Below, one piece after another: positions 17,110-24,916 of a stretch of 64,000 nucleotides of DNA. Source of the DNA: Cohnella abietis (GTDB lineage: Bacteria; Bacillota; Bacilli; Paenibacillales; Paenibacillaceae); the NCBI RefSeq assembly GCF_004295585.1, contig NZ_AP019400.1, positions 4,934,001 to 4,998,000 on the forward strand, in the 5' to 3' direction. Position 1 is the first letter of the stretch. The number at the start of each line of letters is the position of its first letter. Both the position numbers and the translations under genes were made by a program. Below the pieces are notes generated by a model. The model made no database searches and had not been told where the DNA came from. It saw only the letters and a list, made by a program, of their open reading frames with translations.

Positions 17110-18256
17110 ACTCCCGTTGATTAGCCAGCCATCTCTCCGCCGTATGCTGCCAAAGAAAATAGTTGTATACCCTTTCCCTTCCCCTGCGCCCCATCTCTTT
17201 CCTTAATGCTTCATTAGTCAATAAATAGCCAATGTGAGCAGCAAGCTCTGGTACAACTCCGGGAAGCTCTGGCGTAACCAAATAACCTGTTGAGCCTGGC
17301 ACCACAATCTCTTTCATTCCGCCTGCTTTGGTGGCAACTACCGGTAATTCGGCTGCCATCGCCTCCAGGTTGACTAACCCAAACGCCTCTTGGCCGATGG
17401 AAGGCACAACAGCAATATCTGCCATAACGAACCAACGAGGAATTTCGTGATGAGAAACATAAGGCTGAAAATGTACATGCTTCTTAAAATGCTTTGCTTT
17501 CTTATGAAGCCTCCTCACATACCCGGTTTGGCGATGAGAGCCGTAATAAGCGCTTCCTACGATAACTACCAGTAAGTCGGGCGATTTGGCAATAAGAGCA
17601 GGCAAGGTAGCCAATAGATGGTGAATACCCTTCTGCGGGACAAGTCGTCCCACATACAGCACGATGGGGCGATTTCCCCATCCGTGAGCAGCGCGCATTT
17701 CCTCACGGACAGCCATTCCTTCTAAGGTAGATCGGCCTGGAAACCTGGCAATATCGACGCCCAGATGATTGACTTTAACTTTTAGAACCGATTGTGGCAC
17801 TCTTTGCTTAATATAAGTACGGAGAAATTCACTGTTAACCTGAATTTGATCAGCTGCATGCAAACACTTGCTGCGCTGTAGTTTGCTCAAATAAGGAGCA
17901 TTTATGAAAGTAGTGGAGTGCAAGTTGAGACAAATACGACTGTTTGGAAAAGATCGCTTTAAACGTGGAACCCATGAAGGACGATTCTCCACCTGTATAA
18001 TATCTGGTTTAAACTTCGTTAGCCTAGCACATACTTTTTTGAAATACTGACTCTTATCCGTACCAGCAAATCTTTCGACCGTAATCCCGTTTAAATCGCC
18101 TACAGTAGCCTGACGTTTACCCCTGCGGCCATATATTCGAGCATTAACATGCGTATGAAGCCCGGGGACGACCTTCTCCACTACACGCTCCACCGAGCCC
18201 CCCATTGAGGAAGGAATCGGATAGGCTCCGGGAGTAATAAAAGCCGCTTTTAGCAT
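17108..18256 (-). CDS. Family 4 glycosyltransferase (CotSA-like)
   Basis: This 382-residue GT-B enzyme transfers a sugar from a nucleotide donor with retention. The N-terminal half begins AAFITPGAYPIPSSMGG. The C-terminal donor domain has VLYVGRLVPQKG near residue 205, and its EX7E motif is EAFGLVNLE near 300, followed by GSTGYLV. There is no signal peptide or membrane segment. It resembles the spore-coat glycosyltransferase CotSA of Bacillus subtilis in length and domain order, and the giant-fibre cluster is 2 kb away, so a spore-surface role is possible but unproven. It is monocistronic and divergent from psd. Confidence 0.8.
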   Translation of the reverse strand: MLKAAFITPGAYPIPSSMGGSVERVVEKVVPGLHTHVNARIYGRRGKRQATVGDLNGITVERFAGTDKSQYFKKVCARLTKFKPDIIQVENRPSWVPRLKRSFPNSRICLNLHSTTFINAPYLSKLQRSKCLHAADQIQVNSEFLRTYIKQRVPQSVLKVKVNHLGVDIARFPGRSTLEGMAVREEMRAAHGWGNRPIVLYVGRLVPQKGIHHLLATLPALIAKSPDLLVVIVGSAYYGSHRQTGYVRRLHKKAKHFKKHVHFQPYVSHHEIPRWFVMADIAVVPSIGQEAFGLVNLEAMAAELPVVATKAGGMKEIVVPGSTGYLVTPELPGVVPELAAHIGYLLTNEALRKEMGRRGRERVYNYFLWQHTAERWLANQRE

Positions 18257-18422
18257 TACGGTATCTCCTTACTTGCCTAATCTGACTCGACTCAATAGCA
18301 TATACGAACTGGGCTTAATTAGGCACGGCAGCTGTCCCGCAAATTACGACTATTGCACTTTGTCCAACGATGTGTCACAATTCACGGGAATGTATTTTAT
18401 CGATAAAGGAGTGCACGGCTGC

Positions 18423-19214
18423 ATGACTCGTTGGCTGCTGCGCATGATGACGGAACTGTCCTCACGCAAATTTCTGTCCCGCATTACGGGACGTTTCGCT
18501 AAATCTTCTTTGAGTCGGAGATGGATTGCCCGTTTCGCGGCGATGTACAAGATCCCGGTTGAAGACGCCGAAAAAAAGCTCGAGGAGTATCGTTCTTTGA
18601 ACGATTTTTTCACCCGCAGACTAAAACCTGGCAAGAGACCTATCGACCAGTCTGCTGGAGCGTTAGTCAGTCCTGTTGATGCCATGATCACCGGATGTGG
18701 TGTTATTAAGGATGGAATGCTGCTTCAAGTAAAAGGGCAGGATTATACGATTGAAGAGCTGCTGAACAGCTCCCCACGTCAATCCCAATATCGGCACGGT
18801 TATTTCTGGGTGCTCTATTTAAGTCCGACGGATTATCACCGTATTCATTCTCCTTGTCAAGGAGAGATTGTAGAAACTGAGCATGTCCCTGGTCGAGTGT
18901 ATCCAGTCAATGAATTTGGACTTACCTCGATGCGTCGTGTTCTCTCCCGCAATGAGCGGCTCGTCACTTATATTCGGCATGAGCTTGGCGAAACGGCTGT
19001 AGTAAAGGTAGGCGCTCTGAACGTCAGTAGCATTAAGTATGTGGAGCCCATGCCTAAATCCTTAGGTCGTGGTGATGAGCTTGCTTACTTCGAGTTCGGC
19101 TCTACTATTGTTCTTCTTACTGAAGACGGTACTTTGCTGCCACGCAAGGATTTGAAACTAGGCGATAAGGTTAAAATGGGCGAAAAGCTCGGCACACTAA
19201 CTGTTAGGAACTAG
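18423..19214 (+). CDS. psd: Phosphatidylserine decarboxylase proenzyme
   Basis: This 263-residue enzyme makes phosphatidylethanolamine from phosphatidylserine at the membrane. SPVDA supplies the catalytic Asp and the segment DYHRIHSP the His. FGST near residue 229 is the self-cleavage site (usually LGST), whose Ser becomes the pyruvoyl group. I chose ATG 18423, with AAAGGAG 11 bases upstream, because it gives the length normal for Bacillus Psd. An in-frame ATG at 18273 would add 50 residues without similarity or a ribosome site. No phosphatidylserine synthase gene is adjacent. A strong terminator follows. Confidence 0.92.
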   Translation: MTRWLLRMMTELSSRKFLSRITGRFAKSSLSRRWIARFAAMYKIPVEDAEKKLEEYRSLNDFFTRRLKPGKRPIDQSAGALVSPVDAMITGCGVIKDGMLLQVKGQDYTIEELLNSSPRQSQYRHGYFWVLYLSPTDYHRIHSPCQGEIVETEHVPGRVYPVNEFGLTSMRRVLSRNERLVTYIRHELGETAVVKVGALNVSSIKYVEPMPKSLGRGDELAYFEFGSTIVLLTEDGTLLPRKDLKLGDKVKMGEKLGTLTVRN

Positions 19215-19245
19215 ACTTTCAACAACACTTGAATGCTATAACATA

Positions 19246-19291
19246 AAAAAGCTCGTTCATTTCGGCATTACTGCCGGTGAACGAGCTTTTT
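19246..19291. terminator. Terminator between psd and dehydrogenase operon
   Basis: AAAAAGCTCGTTCA (19246-19259) pairs with TGAACGAGCTTTTT (19278-19291), with an inner CGGCA/TGCCG stem. T runs exist on both strands, so it probably stops both convergent transcripts. Confidence 0.9.
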
Positions 19292-19310
19292 CCATAAACC
19301 GCTATCAAGC

Positions 19311-20318
19311 TCATCGGTTCATTAATACAATCTTGCTATACTCAGACCGTTGGTCACATAAAGCTTTGAATTGCTCGGGTCCCTCTTCCAAATCTTTAAG
19401 TCCCATCCATTCCTCGGTTTGGATACAGCCCTCTACAAGTAACTGAACGGCATGATTGAAATCTTCGTCGGTGTAGGTATACGCTCCTTTCAGCGTCACC
19501 TCTTGCCTAACAAGATGATTTAACGGCAGCGTAGTCTCATCTTGTCCCAAGCCTACCATAACGATAGTACCGCCGGAATTAATAAGGCTCAATGCTGAAT
19601 GACGGGTTCCCTGAATACCAACGCAATCTATAATGAGATCGATGCCTTTATGGCCAAAGGTTTCAGAAACTTCTTTGTCCAATTGCTCTGGCAAAGCAAT
19701 ATGAGCTCCATATCTAGCTGGATAGACAAGTCTTTGCGGCTGTTTATCCGTAACAAGTATTGCCCCCGCTCCCATCTGCTTTGCTGCTTGCATCGTAAGA
19801 AGACCAATAGGCCCGGCACCGAAAATCAGCAGATTATCGAATGGACGATAGGCTAATTTTAATGCATGGATGCATACCGCAAGAGGCTCGGCTAATGAGG
19901 CAATTTCCGGTTTCATACCCGAGGGAAGCTTCGTTATACTACTTATTGGTACAGCAACGAATTGTGCGAACGCCCCCGGCCGATGAATACCGACAATTGC
20001 CCGGCTTCTACATACGTTCGGCTGGCCAAGAAGGCATCGGTCACATTTTCCACAGGATAACAACGGATTAACGACTACAAGATCACCCTTATTCAGAGTT
20101 GAATGTCCCGGTGGTGTTTCTGCTACCCGACCACAAAATTCATGCCCCATAATCAACGGTGGAGTTCTAATGGAGCTATGCCCGAGATATCCTTCGAGCT
20201 CGCTCCCACATATGCCTACTGCCTCAACCTTAAGTAGTACCTCTCCAGCTTGAACCTCCGGCATATCAATTATTTGCAAGGTTAAGTTATGAGGCCCTTC
20301 GTATACTAAGGCTTTCAT
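19311..20318 (-). CDS. Zinc-dependent medium-chain alcohol dehydrogenase
   Basis: This 335-residue oxidoreductase is expected to oxidise a polyol or sugar alcohol with NAD(P). Catalytic zinc ligands appear as GICGSE (Cys near 37) and GHEF (His near 60). The structural zinc loop has four Cys between residues 89 and 103 (CGKCDRCLLGQPNVC). The Rossmann motif GAGPIGL is near 166. It is closest in appearance to sorbitol, threonine or galactitol-phosphate dehydrogenases; the substrate cannot be read from sequence. It overlaps the upstream gene by four bases and is last in the four-gene operon controlled by the divergent GntR-type regulator. Confidence 0.85.
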   Translation of the reverse strand: MKALVYEGPHNLTLQIIDMPEVQAGEVLLKVEAVGICGSELEGYLGHSSIRTPPLIMGHEFCGRVAETPPGHSTLNKGDLVVVNPLLSCGKCDRCLLGQPNVCRSRAIVGIHRPGAFAQFVAVPISSITKLPSGMKPEIASLAEPLAVCIHALKLAYRPFDNLLIFGAGPIGLLTMQAAKQMGAGAILVTDKQPQRLVYPARYGAHIALPEQLDKEVSETFGHKGIDLIIDCVGIQGTRHSALSLINSGGTIVMVGLGQDETTLPLNHLVRQEVTLKGAYTYTDEDFNHAVQLLVEGCIQTEEWMGLKDLEEGPEQFKALCDQRSEYSKIVLMNR

Positions 20319-21283
20319 ACGTCCACCCCGTTAACGATATGCTTAGGACGCTGCCCAGTGAAAATCCGCTCAATTTCCAAAGCCGCATAATGCTGGAGCT
20401 TAAGCAGTGAAGCTTCGGAATACCATGCCATATGGCTGGTAACAATACAGGAATCTAGCTCTAGCAAACGATTTCCAGGCTGAATAGGCTCTTCCTCCAA
20501 TACATCGAGCGCAGCTCCGGCAATTTTCCCCGCATGAAGTGCATCTGCCAAATCCTCCGTTGAGATGACTCCACCCCGTGAAGTATTGACTAGGAAAGCA
20601 GAATGCTTCATCCGCTCAAAAGTTTCTTTATTAAACGTGTGTCGTGTTTGAGCGGTTAAGGGCAAATGTACCGAAATAAAATCTGACTGTCCAATTAATT
20701 CATCCCAACCTACATGTCTAACACCATGCTTATAGAATATGTCATCCCCTAGAAAAGGATCATAAGCAGCTACTTCAATTCCGAAAGCCTGAGCACGCCG
20801 TGCTACCGCCCTAGCAATGTTACCGAAGCCCGCTAGCCCTAGTCTCCTCCCTTGTAAACCTACGATAGGCCTACACGGAGCAATTTCCCATATGCCTGCT
20901 CTAACTCGTCCTGCTACCTGTGGGAGCTTACGAACGATACCCAGGAGCAGCGTTAGCGCATGGTCAGCCACCTCTTCTATCGCGTAGTCTGGTACATTAA
21001 CGACCGGAATTCCGCATTCCTTTGCAGCTTGGAGGTCAACATTGTCTACCCCTATACCATATCTGACGATGATTTTACATTTCCTCATCGCTCTAATCGC
21101 TTCCGCATCAATGGGCGCCCATTGTGTCAGCACCGCATCCGCATCTATACACAGCCTTGCCACCTCGGCGGAGCTTGTCGCTTGCCCCGTAACAAACTGA
21201 AATCCGAGCGGCTCGAGTACTGCTCTCTCCTGATTTAAGTCCGGAAAACCGGAATCTGTCACAACTACTGTATATGCCATCAT
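20315..21283 (-). CDS. D-2-hydroxyacid dehydrogenase (CtBP/SerA-like)
   Basis: This 322-residue NAD-dependent enzyme interconverts a 2-oxo acid and a D-2-hydroxy acid. YGIGVDNVD is near residue 75, the nucleotide-binding GFGNIAR near 152, VNTSRGG near 232 (catalytic Arg), and SHMAWYS near 283 has the catalytic His. It lacks the ACT domains of long PGDH forms and has the MAWYSE stretch typical of the C-terminal-binding-protein branch. AAGGTGGTGG precedes the ATG. It is third gene of the operon, and pairing with a cyclase and two alcohol dehydrogenases suggests degradation of a hydroxylated carbon source. Confidence 0.85.
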   Translation of the reverse strand: MMAYTVVVTDSGFPDLNQERAVLEPLGFQFVTGQATSSAEVARLCIDADAVLTQWAPIDAEAIRAMRKCKIIVRYGIGVDNVDLQAAKECGIPVVNVPDYAIEEVADHALTLLLGIVRKLPQVAGRVRAGIWEIAPCRPIVGLQGRRLGLAGFGNIARAVARRAQAFGIEVAAYDPFLGDDIFYKHGVRHVGWDELIGQSDFISVHLPLTAQTRHTFNKETFERMKHSAFLVNTSRGGVISTEDLADALHAGKIAGAALDVLEEEPIQPGNRLLELDSCIVTSHMAWYSEASLLKLQHYAALEIERIFTGQRPKHIVNGVDV

Positions 21284-21302
21284 TTCAATCCACCACCTTT
21301 AT

Positions 21303-21947
21303 TTAATCAACCTCAAGCATGGCTAGTGCTCGAACTGGAGAACCATCTCTACCTCTAATCCGAAGGGGAGCCGCCATCAGGAAAAATTCGTTCGTACCGA
21401 TGTCACCCAAATTAGCCAAGCCTTCGAGGATGACAATATCAGCCCCAAGCAATATATGATGAACGGGACTATAGTCAGTCGGGTTAGGAGTTGGGACATC
21501 CATTCCGATTAAGCTAATTTTGCGACTGGCTAGCCACTCTGCCAGCTCGATTGTCATGAAAGGGAAATCTGAGAAATAGTGCGAATTCGGAAATTGCTTA
21601 TGCCAATCCGTACGATATATGACTCTTGCTCCCTCAGTCATCCGATCTTCATATAGAGCGAAATCCTCAACCGTTATGGGCTCCTTCGGCTGCTTGTAGC
21701 TGAGATCAACTAGTATGGCTTCACCTATACACGCTTGCAGGTCCAACTGCTCCACTGTTTTCCCATCGTCGATAAAATGAAACGGAGCGTCCAAATGCGT
21801 CCCCTGATGCGTGCTCATCGAAAGCTGCGATATATTGTAGCCAATGCTTTCCACCGTGTTGTGAACGATAACCGCGCATTTAGGGTCCCATGCAAATGTT
21901 GGCGCCCCGTGATAAATATCCATCGACAAATCTACAATTTTGCGCAT
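21303..21947 (-). CDS. Cyclase/kynurenine-formamidase-like hydrolase
   Basis: This 214-residue protein belongs to the metal-dependent cyclase family (KynB-like amide or lactone hydrolases). The signature HQGTHLDAPFHF lies near residues 47-58, where the two His and Asp bind metal. VDLS and GMDVPTPNP mark the conserved strands. Formamidase activity on kynurenine is unlikely because no tryptophan-degradation gene is nearby; lactone or cyclic intermediate hydrolysis fits the operon better. It lies between the SDR and dehydrogenase genes with gaps of about 20 bases. Substrate unknown. Confidence 0.85.
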   Translation of the reverse strand: MRKIVDLSMDIYHGAPTFAWDPKCAVIVHNTVESIGYNISQLSMSTHQGTHLDAPFHFIDDGKTVEQLDLQACIGEAILVDLSYKQPKEPITVEDFALYEDRMTEGARVIYRTDWHKQFPNSHYFSDFPFMTIELAEWLASRKISLIGMDVPTPNPTDYSPVHHILLGADIVILEGLANLGDIGTNEFFLMAAPLRIRGRDGSPVRALAMLEVD

Positions 21948-21964
21948 GCTCCCAGTCCCCTTCC

Positions 21965-22729
21965 TTATTTGGCTAAATAGCCTCCGTCGACCATCAGGTC
22001 CTCTCCCGTAATAAAAGAAGCATCATCAGATGCAAGGAAGGCAACTGCACTCGCCACTTCCTCAGGCTTTCCCTGCCTGCCTAGAATGTGCATTTGTGAT
22101 ACCCTTCGATCTTCATCCTCGACGCTTATTCCAAGCTGTGCGCAGCTGTTCTCGAACGCTTCTGTCCAGATATAGCCAGGACAGACGGTATTCACACGTA
22201 TTCCGAAGGGGCTTAAATCAATCGCCCAGCATTTCGTCAACCCTCTAATAGCGAATTTCGTAGCATTATAGGTGGCAAAGCTGGATTGCCCAACAAATCC
22301 ACTGACGGACGACAGATTGATAATGGAAGCGTGTTCAGATTTCTTTAATAATGGAGTACAGTAACGAGTCATTGTCGAGGTTCCGATAACATTTACCCGC
22401 AGAATCGCTTCCCATTCCTTTGGCGTTGCATCTACTCCTTTGAAAATAAAAGCTGCTGCATTGTTAACCAGAATGTCCAGCTGCTCTCCTGTGGCCGTAA
22501 GATTAGTTATGAAATGGGATATTTCTTCCTCTTTGCTTATATCCAATTGTTGAAACATCACTGGATATCCCGTTGCCTGACTGATTTCATATGCAGTCTC
22601 GTGGCCTCCCTCTTGCAAGTCCACTAACCAAACCCTACAGCCTTCTTCGCTCAGCCGCTGGACGATTGCCTTACCAAGTCCCTGCGCTCCACCGGTAACA
22701 ATTGCCGTCTTGTTAAGGAGTCCCCGCAA
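21965..22729 (-). CDS. SDR-family oxidoreductase, first gene of catabolic operon
   Basis: This 254-residue classical short-chain dehydrogenase has the nucleotide motif TGGAQGLGKA near residue 12, NNAA near 89 and the catalytic Ser in NLSSVSGF near 138. The YNATK catalytic pair is near 153, followed by VCPGYIWTE. DL at the end of strand 2 (WLVDLQ) favours NAD. It starts with TTG at 22729 behind GAGGG. Immediately upstream lie repeated GTCCAAT sites and the divergent GntR/LacI-type regulator, so induction by a pathway substrate is likely. Confidence 0.87.
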   Translation of the reverse strand: MRGLLNKTAIVTGGAQGLGKAIVQRLSEEGCRVWLVDLQEGGHETAYEISQATGYPVMFQQLDISKEEEISHFITNLTATGEQLDILVNNAAAFIFKGVDATPKEWEAILRVNVIGTSTMTRYCTPLLKKSEHASIINLSSVSGFVGQSSFATYNATKFAIRGLTKCWAIDLSPFGIRVNTVCPGYIWTEAFENSCAQLGISVEDEDRRVSQMHILGRQGKPEEVASAVAFLASDDASFITGEDLMVDGGYLAK

Positions 22730-22772
22730 CTTTATCCCTCCTGTCGGTCGTTATGCCCCCAGTGTAACACCA

Positions 22773-22839
22773 GTCCAATTTCAACGTAAACAAGTCCAAT
22801 ATATCCAATAAGATATTTATTTTAAAGGACATGTCCAAT
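22773..22839. promoter_or_regulatory. Repeated GTCCAAT operator sites
   Basis: In the divergent gap, GTCCAAT occurs at 22773-22779, 22794-22800 and 22833-22839, plus ATCCAAT at 22803-22809. The first two are 21 bases apart, two helical turns. The last is half of the palindrome GGACATGTCC (22827-22836). These are likely binding sites for the regulator starting at 22892, placed to control both directions. Confidence 0.5.
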
Positions 22840-22891
22840 CCATTGCAGTAGCCCTTAGTTACCTTTATAATTTATTTATTCTCCCGAAAGG

Positions 22892-24037
22892 ATGATCATC
22901 CTGAGCGAAATTCCTTTATACCAACAAATAAAAACGTATATCATAGAGCAAATTCATTCGGGTCGTTGGCCGAAGCATCATCAAATCCCACCTGAGCGAG
23001 AGCTGGCCCAGCAGTTCAGCGTTAGCCGTATAACAGCAATCAAAGCGATTACTGACTTGGTGGAGCAAGGTTATCTCCAAAGACATAGAGGCAGAGGAAC
23101 CTTCGTGCTTCCGGTCACTGAAGAGAAAATGAACCAGAGCTCGCGGGAGGGGGATCGGATCGATTACGGTCGTGGGGCTCGAATTGGAAACAAGGAGAAA
23201 TCCGGCTTGATTGGCGTTCTACTGCCCTTTTTCGAATTTCACTATGCCAATACACTGTTTGCGGGCTTGGAATCAGCATTAAGCTCATCTGGCTATCATG
23301 TCGTTATCCGGAAAATTGAGAAAGCTTATGGAGACGAAACCGTTGCAGTTCGCGATCTTATAGAGCTCGGGGTTGAGGGGCTAGCGATCGTGGCTATACA
23401 GGACGAGCATTTCATGCCCGACATCCTCCGGCTGGTGTTGGATGATTTCCCCCTTGTGTTCGTTGAAAAGAACATCCGGGATCTAAAGGCAAATAACGTC
23501 TATAGCGATACAGAGAAAGCAGGCTTTCTAATGGGGAGCTACTTAGCCGCTCAAGCAGACAATCCTGTTGGGCTGGTAACCTACCCGTCTCAATTTTCAC
23601 TTGGAGTCAAGGAACGCACATATGGGTTTCAAATGGGGCTTGTTCAGAATGGCTTATCTCCGCTATCAGAGGACAATCAACTGATCGTTCCATTCGAGCT
23701 GCTAAGGGATAGAAATCAGTTAGATGAACATTTTGAATGTGCAGCCATTACAGATTTTATCACCCAGAGAACTGAGCTGAAAGCCATTGCAGCCGCTGAT
23801 GCATTTCTTGCCAAGCTGGTGTGCAGAGCGTGTGAAAAGTCGGGGAGAGATGACATGAAGGTCGTCTGTGTTGACTATCCTGCCTTCCATTCGCAGCATG
23901 TCTATCCTATTGCCTATGTAGACCAGTCTCCTTACGAGCTAGGCCAATCCGCAGCTAATGTCTTAATCAGTGCCATCCATAGCCAAGAAAAACAGGAAAT
24001 CGTGCTACAGCCTAAGCTTGTAGAAACCAGAGCTTAG
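22892..24037 (+). CDS. GntR/LacI-type transcriptional regulator (AraR-like)
   Basis: This 381-residue regulator has an N-terminal GntR winged helix (PLYQQIKTYI, then PPERELAQQFSVSRITAIKA and RGRGTFV, residues 8-75). A C-terminal periplasmic-binding-protein-like effector domain follows (LIGVLLPFFEFHYANTLFAG from about residue 105). This is the architecture of AraR, which binds a sugar effector. It is divergent from, and probably controls, the SDR/cyclase/dehydrogenase operon. The ATG sits directly after GAAAGG, a poor spacing, so the exact start is uncertain. A terminator at 24057 ends the transcript. Confidence 0.85.
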   Translation: MIILSEIPLYQQIKTYIIEQIHSGRWPKHHQIPPERELAQQFSVSRITAIKAITDLVEQGYLQRHRGRGTFVLPVTEEKMNQSSREGDRIDYGRGARIGNKEKSGLIGVLLPFFEFHYANTLFAGLESALSSSGYHVVIRKIEKAYGDETVAVRDLIELGVEGLAIVAIQDEHFMPDILRLVLDDFPLVFVEKNIRDLKANNVYSDTEKAGFLMGSYLAAQADNPVGLVTYPSQFSLGVKERTYGFQMGLVQNGLSPLSEDNQLIVPFELLRDRNQLDEHFECAAITDFITQRTELKAIAAADAFLAKLVCRACEKSGRDDMKVVCVDYPAFHSQHVYPIAYVDQSPYELGQSAANVLISAIHSQEKQEIVLQPKLVETRA

Positions 24038-24056
24038 CTGGGAGTGACACGACAAT

Positions 24057-24097
24057 AAGGCAATCTGCACAAAGTTGTCTTTGTGTAGATTGCCTTT
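24057..24097. terminator. Terminator shared by convergent regulator genes
   Basis: AAGGCAATCTGCACAAAG and CTTTGTGTAGATTGCCTT pair over 18 bp with one mismatch and a TTGT loop. It lies between the stops of the GntR-type (plus) and AraC-type (minus) genes. T runs are short. Confidence 0.75.
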
Positions 24098-24130
24098 GTA
24101 GTCTCCAAATTGTAAGCATGCCACGAACAT

Positions 24131-24916
24131 TTACCGGATTTCAGAGGGACTCTTTCCGGTGTATTGCTTGAATTGCCGACTGAAGAAAAAGATGTCTCTG
24201 TAACCAAGCGCATCGGCAACCTCTGTTACGTTCATTCCTGCATGCATTAGCAGGTGCTGCGCACGCTCGATCCGTGTCCGAATCATATAGGTCTGAACAG
24301 ACATCCCGATCATTTCCTTGAATTTAATAGAAAAATATCTAGACGATAATCCCGCACGTTTAGCTAAATCATCAACACGATGCACAATCCCAGGATGCTG
24401 TTGTATATAATTAGCTACCTCGCGAATGCTTTCCGTCAATTGATTGCTCGCTTTGCGTTCTACAGGCTCCTGCCTGTCCTTCCGCAGCAAGTGAATAATG
24501 AGTTGCTTTAGAATGAGCTTGGCTTCTTCCTCCGCAGCGAATGTACGAACAAGGAACAGACGGACATACTTAGAGAGCATATGCTCGAAATCAAAGGTAT
24601 CCTCTAATTCTCGGTAGGAGTCAGGAACAAGCTCAACAGTGTCCGACACATCAAAATGAATGTAGGTCAGAACTAACGGCTTCTGTGGATTGTGAGTAGC
24701 AGTAGGATGATCTCCCGGCTTAAACAGGAAGCAGCTCCCTTTGCCAATCGTATATTGCTTTCCGTTAAGATAAAGCTCCCCTTCTCCACTCCACACGTAA
24801 AACAAATCATAATTAGATAAAGGCTTCTCGCGTTTTTGCCATTTCCACCCGGGTTCACAGGAAATTTTGGCGAACGATGAAAGCAACACGAATGATTCCG
24901 GTGTCAAATCAAGCAT
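24131..24916 (-). CDS. AraC-family transcriptional regulator
   Basis: This 261-residue protein has an N-terminal cupin-like ligand domain (residues about 15-100, with KGSCFLFKPGDHPTATHN) and a C-terminal AraC DNA-binding domain with two helix-turn-helix units (VDDLAKRAGLSSRYFS near 180, MNVTEVADALGYRDIFFFSR near 228). The cupin type usually senses small sugars or metabolites. It overlaps the MocR-like gene upstream by 13 bases, with AGGAGA before the ATG, so both are made from one transcript. Targets are not evident. It is not obviously tied to the catabolic operon on the other side of the terminator. Confidence 0.88.
   Translation of the reverse strand: MLDLTPESFVLLSSFAKISCEPGWKWQKREKPLSNYDLFYVWSGEGELYLNGKQYTIGKGSCFLFKPGDHPTATHNPQKPLVLTYIHFDVSDTVELVPDSYRELEDTFDFEHMLSKYVRLFLVRTFAAEEEAKLILKQLIIHLLRKDRQEPVERKASNQLTESIREVANYIQQHPGIVHRVDDLAKRAGLSSRYFSIKFKEMIGMSVQTYMIRTRIERAQHLLMHAGMNVTEVADALGYRDIFFFSRQFKQYTGKSPSEIR

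Noticed and set aside
21303..21947. kynB assignment for the cyclase
   Set aside because: The HxGTHxDAPxHF motif is shared by the whole cyclase superfamily, and no kynurenine-pathway gene is adjacent.
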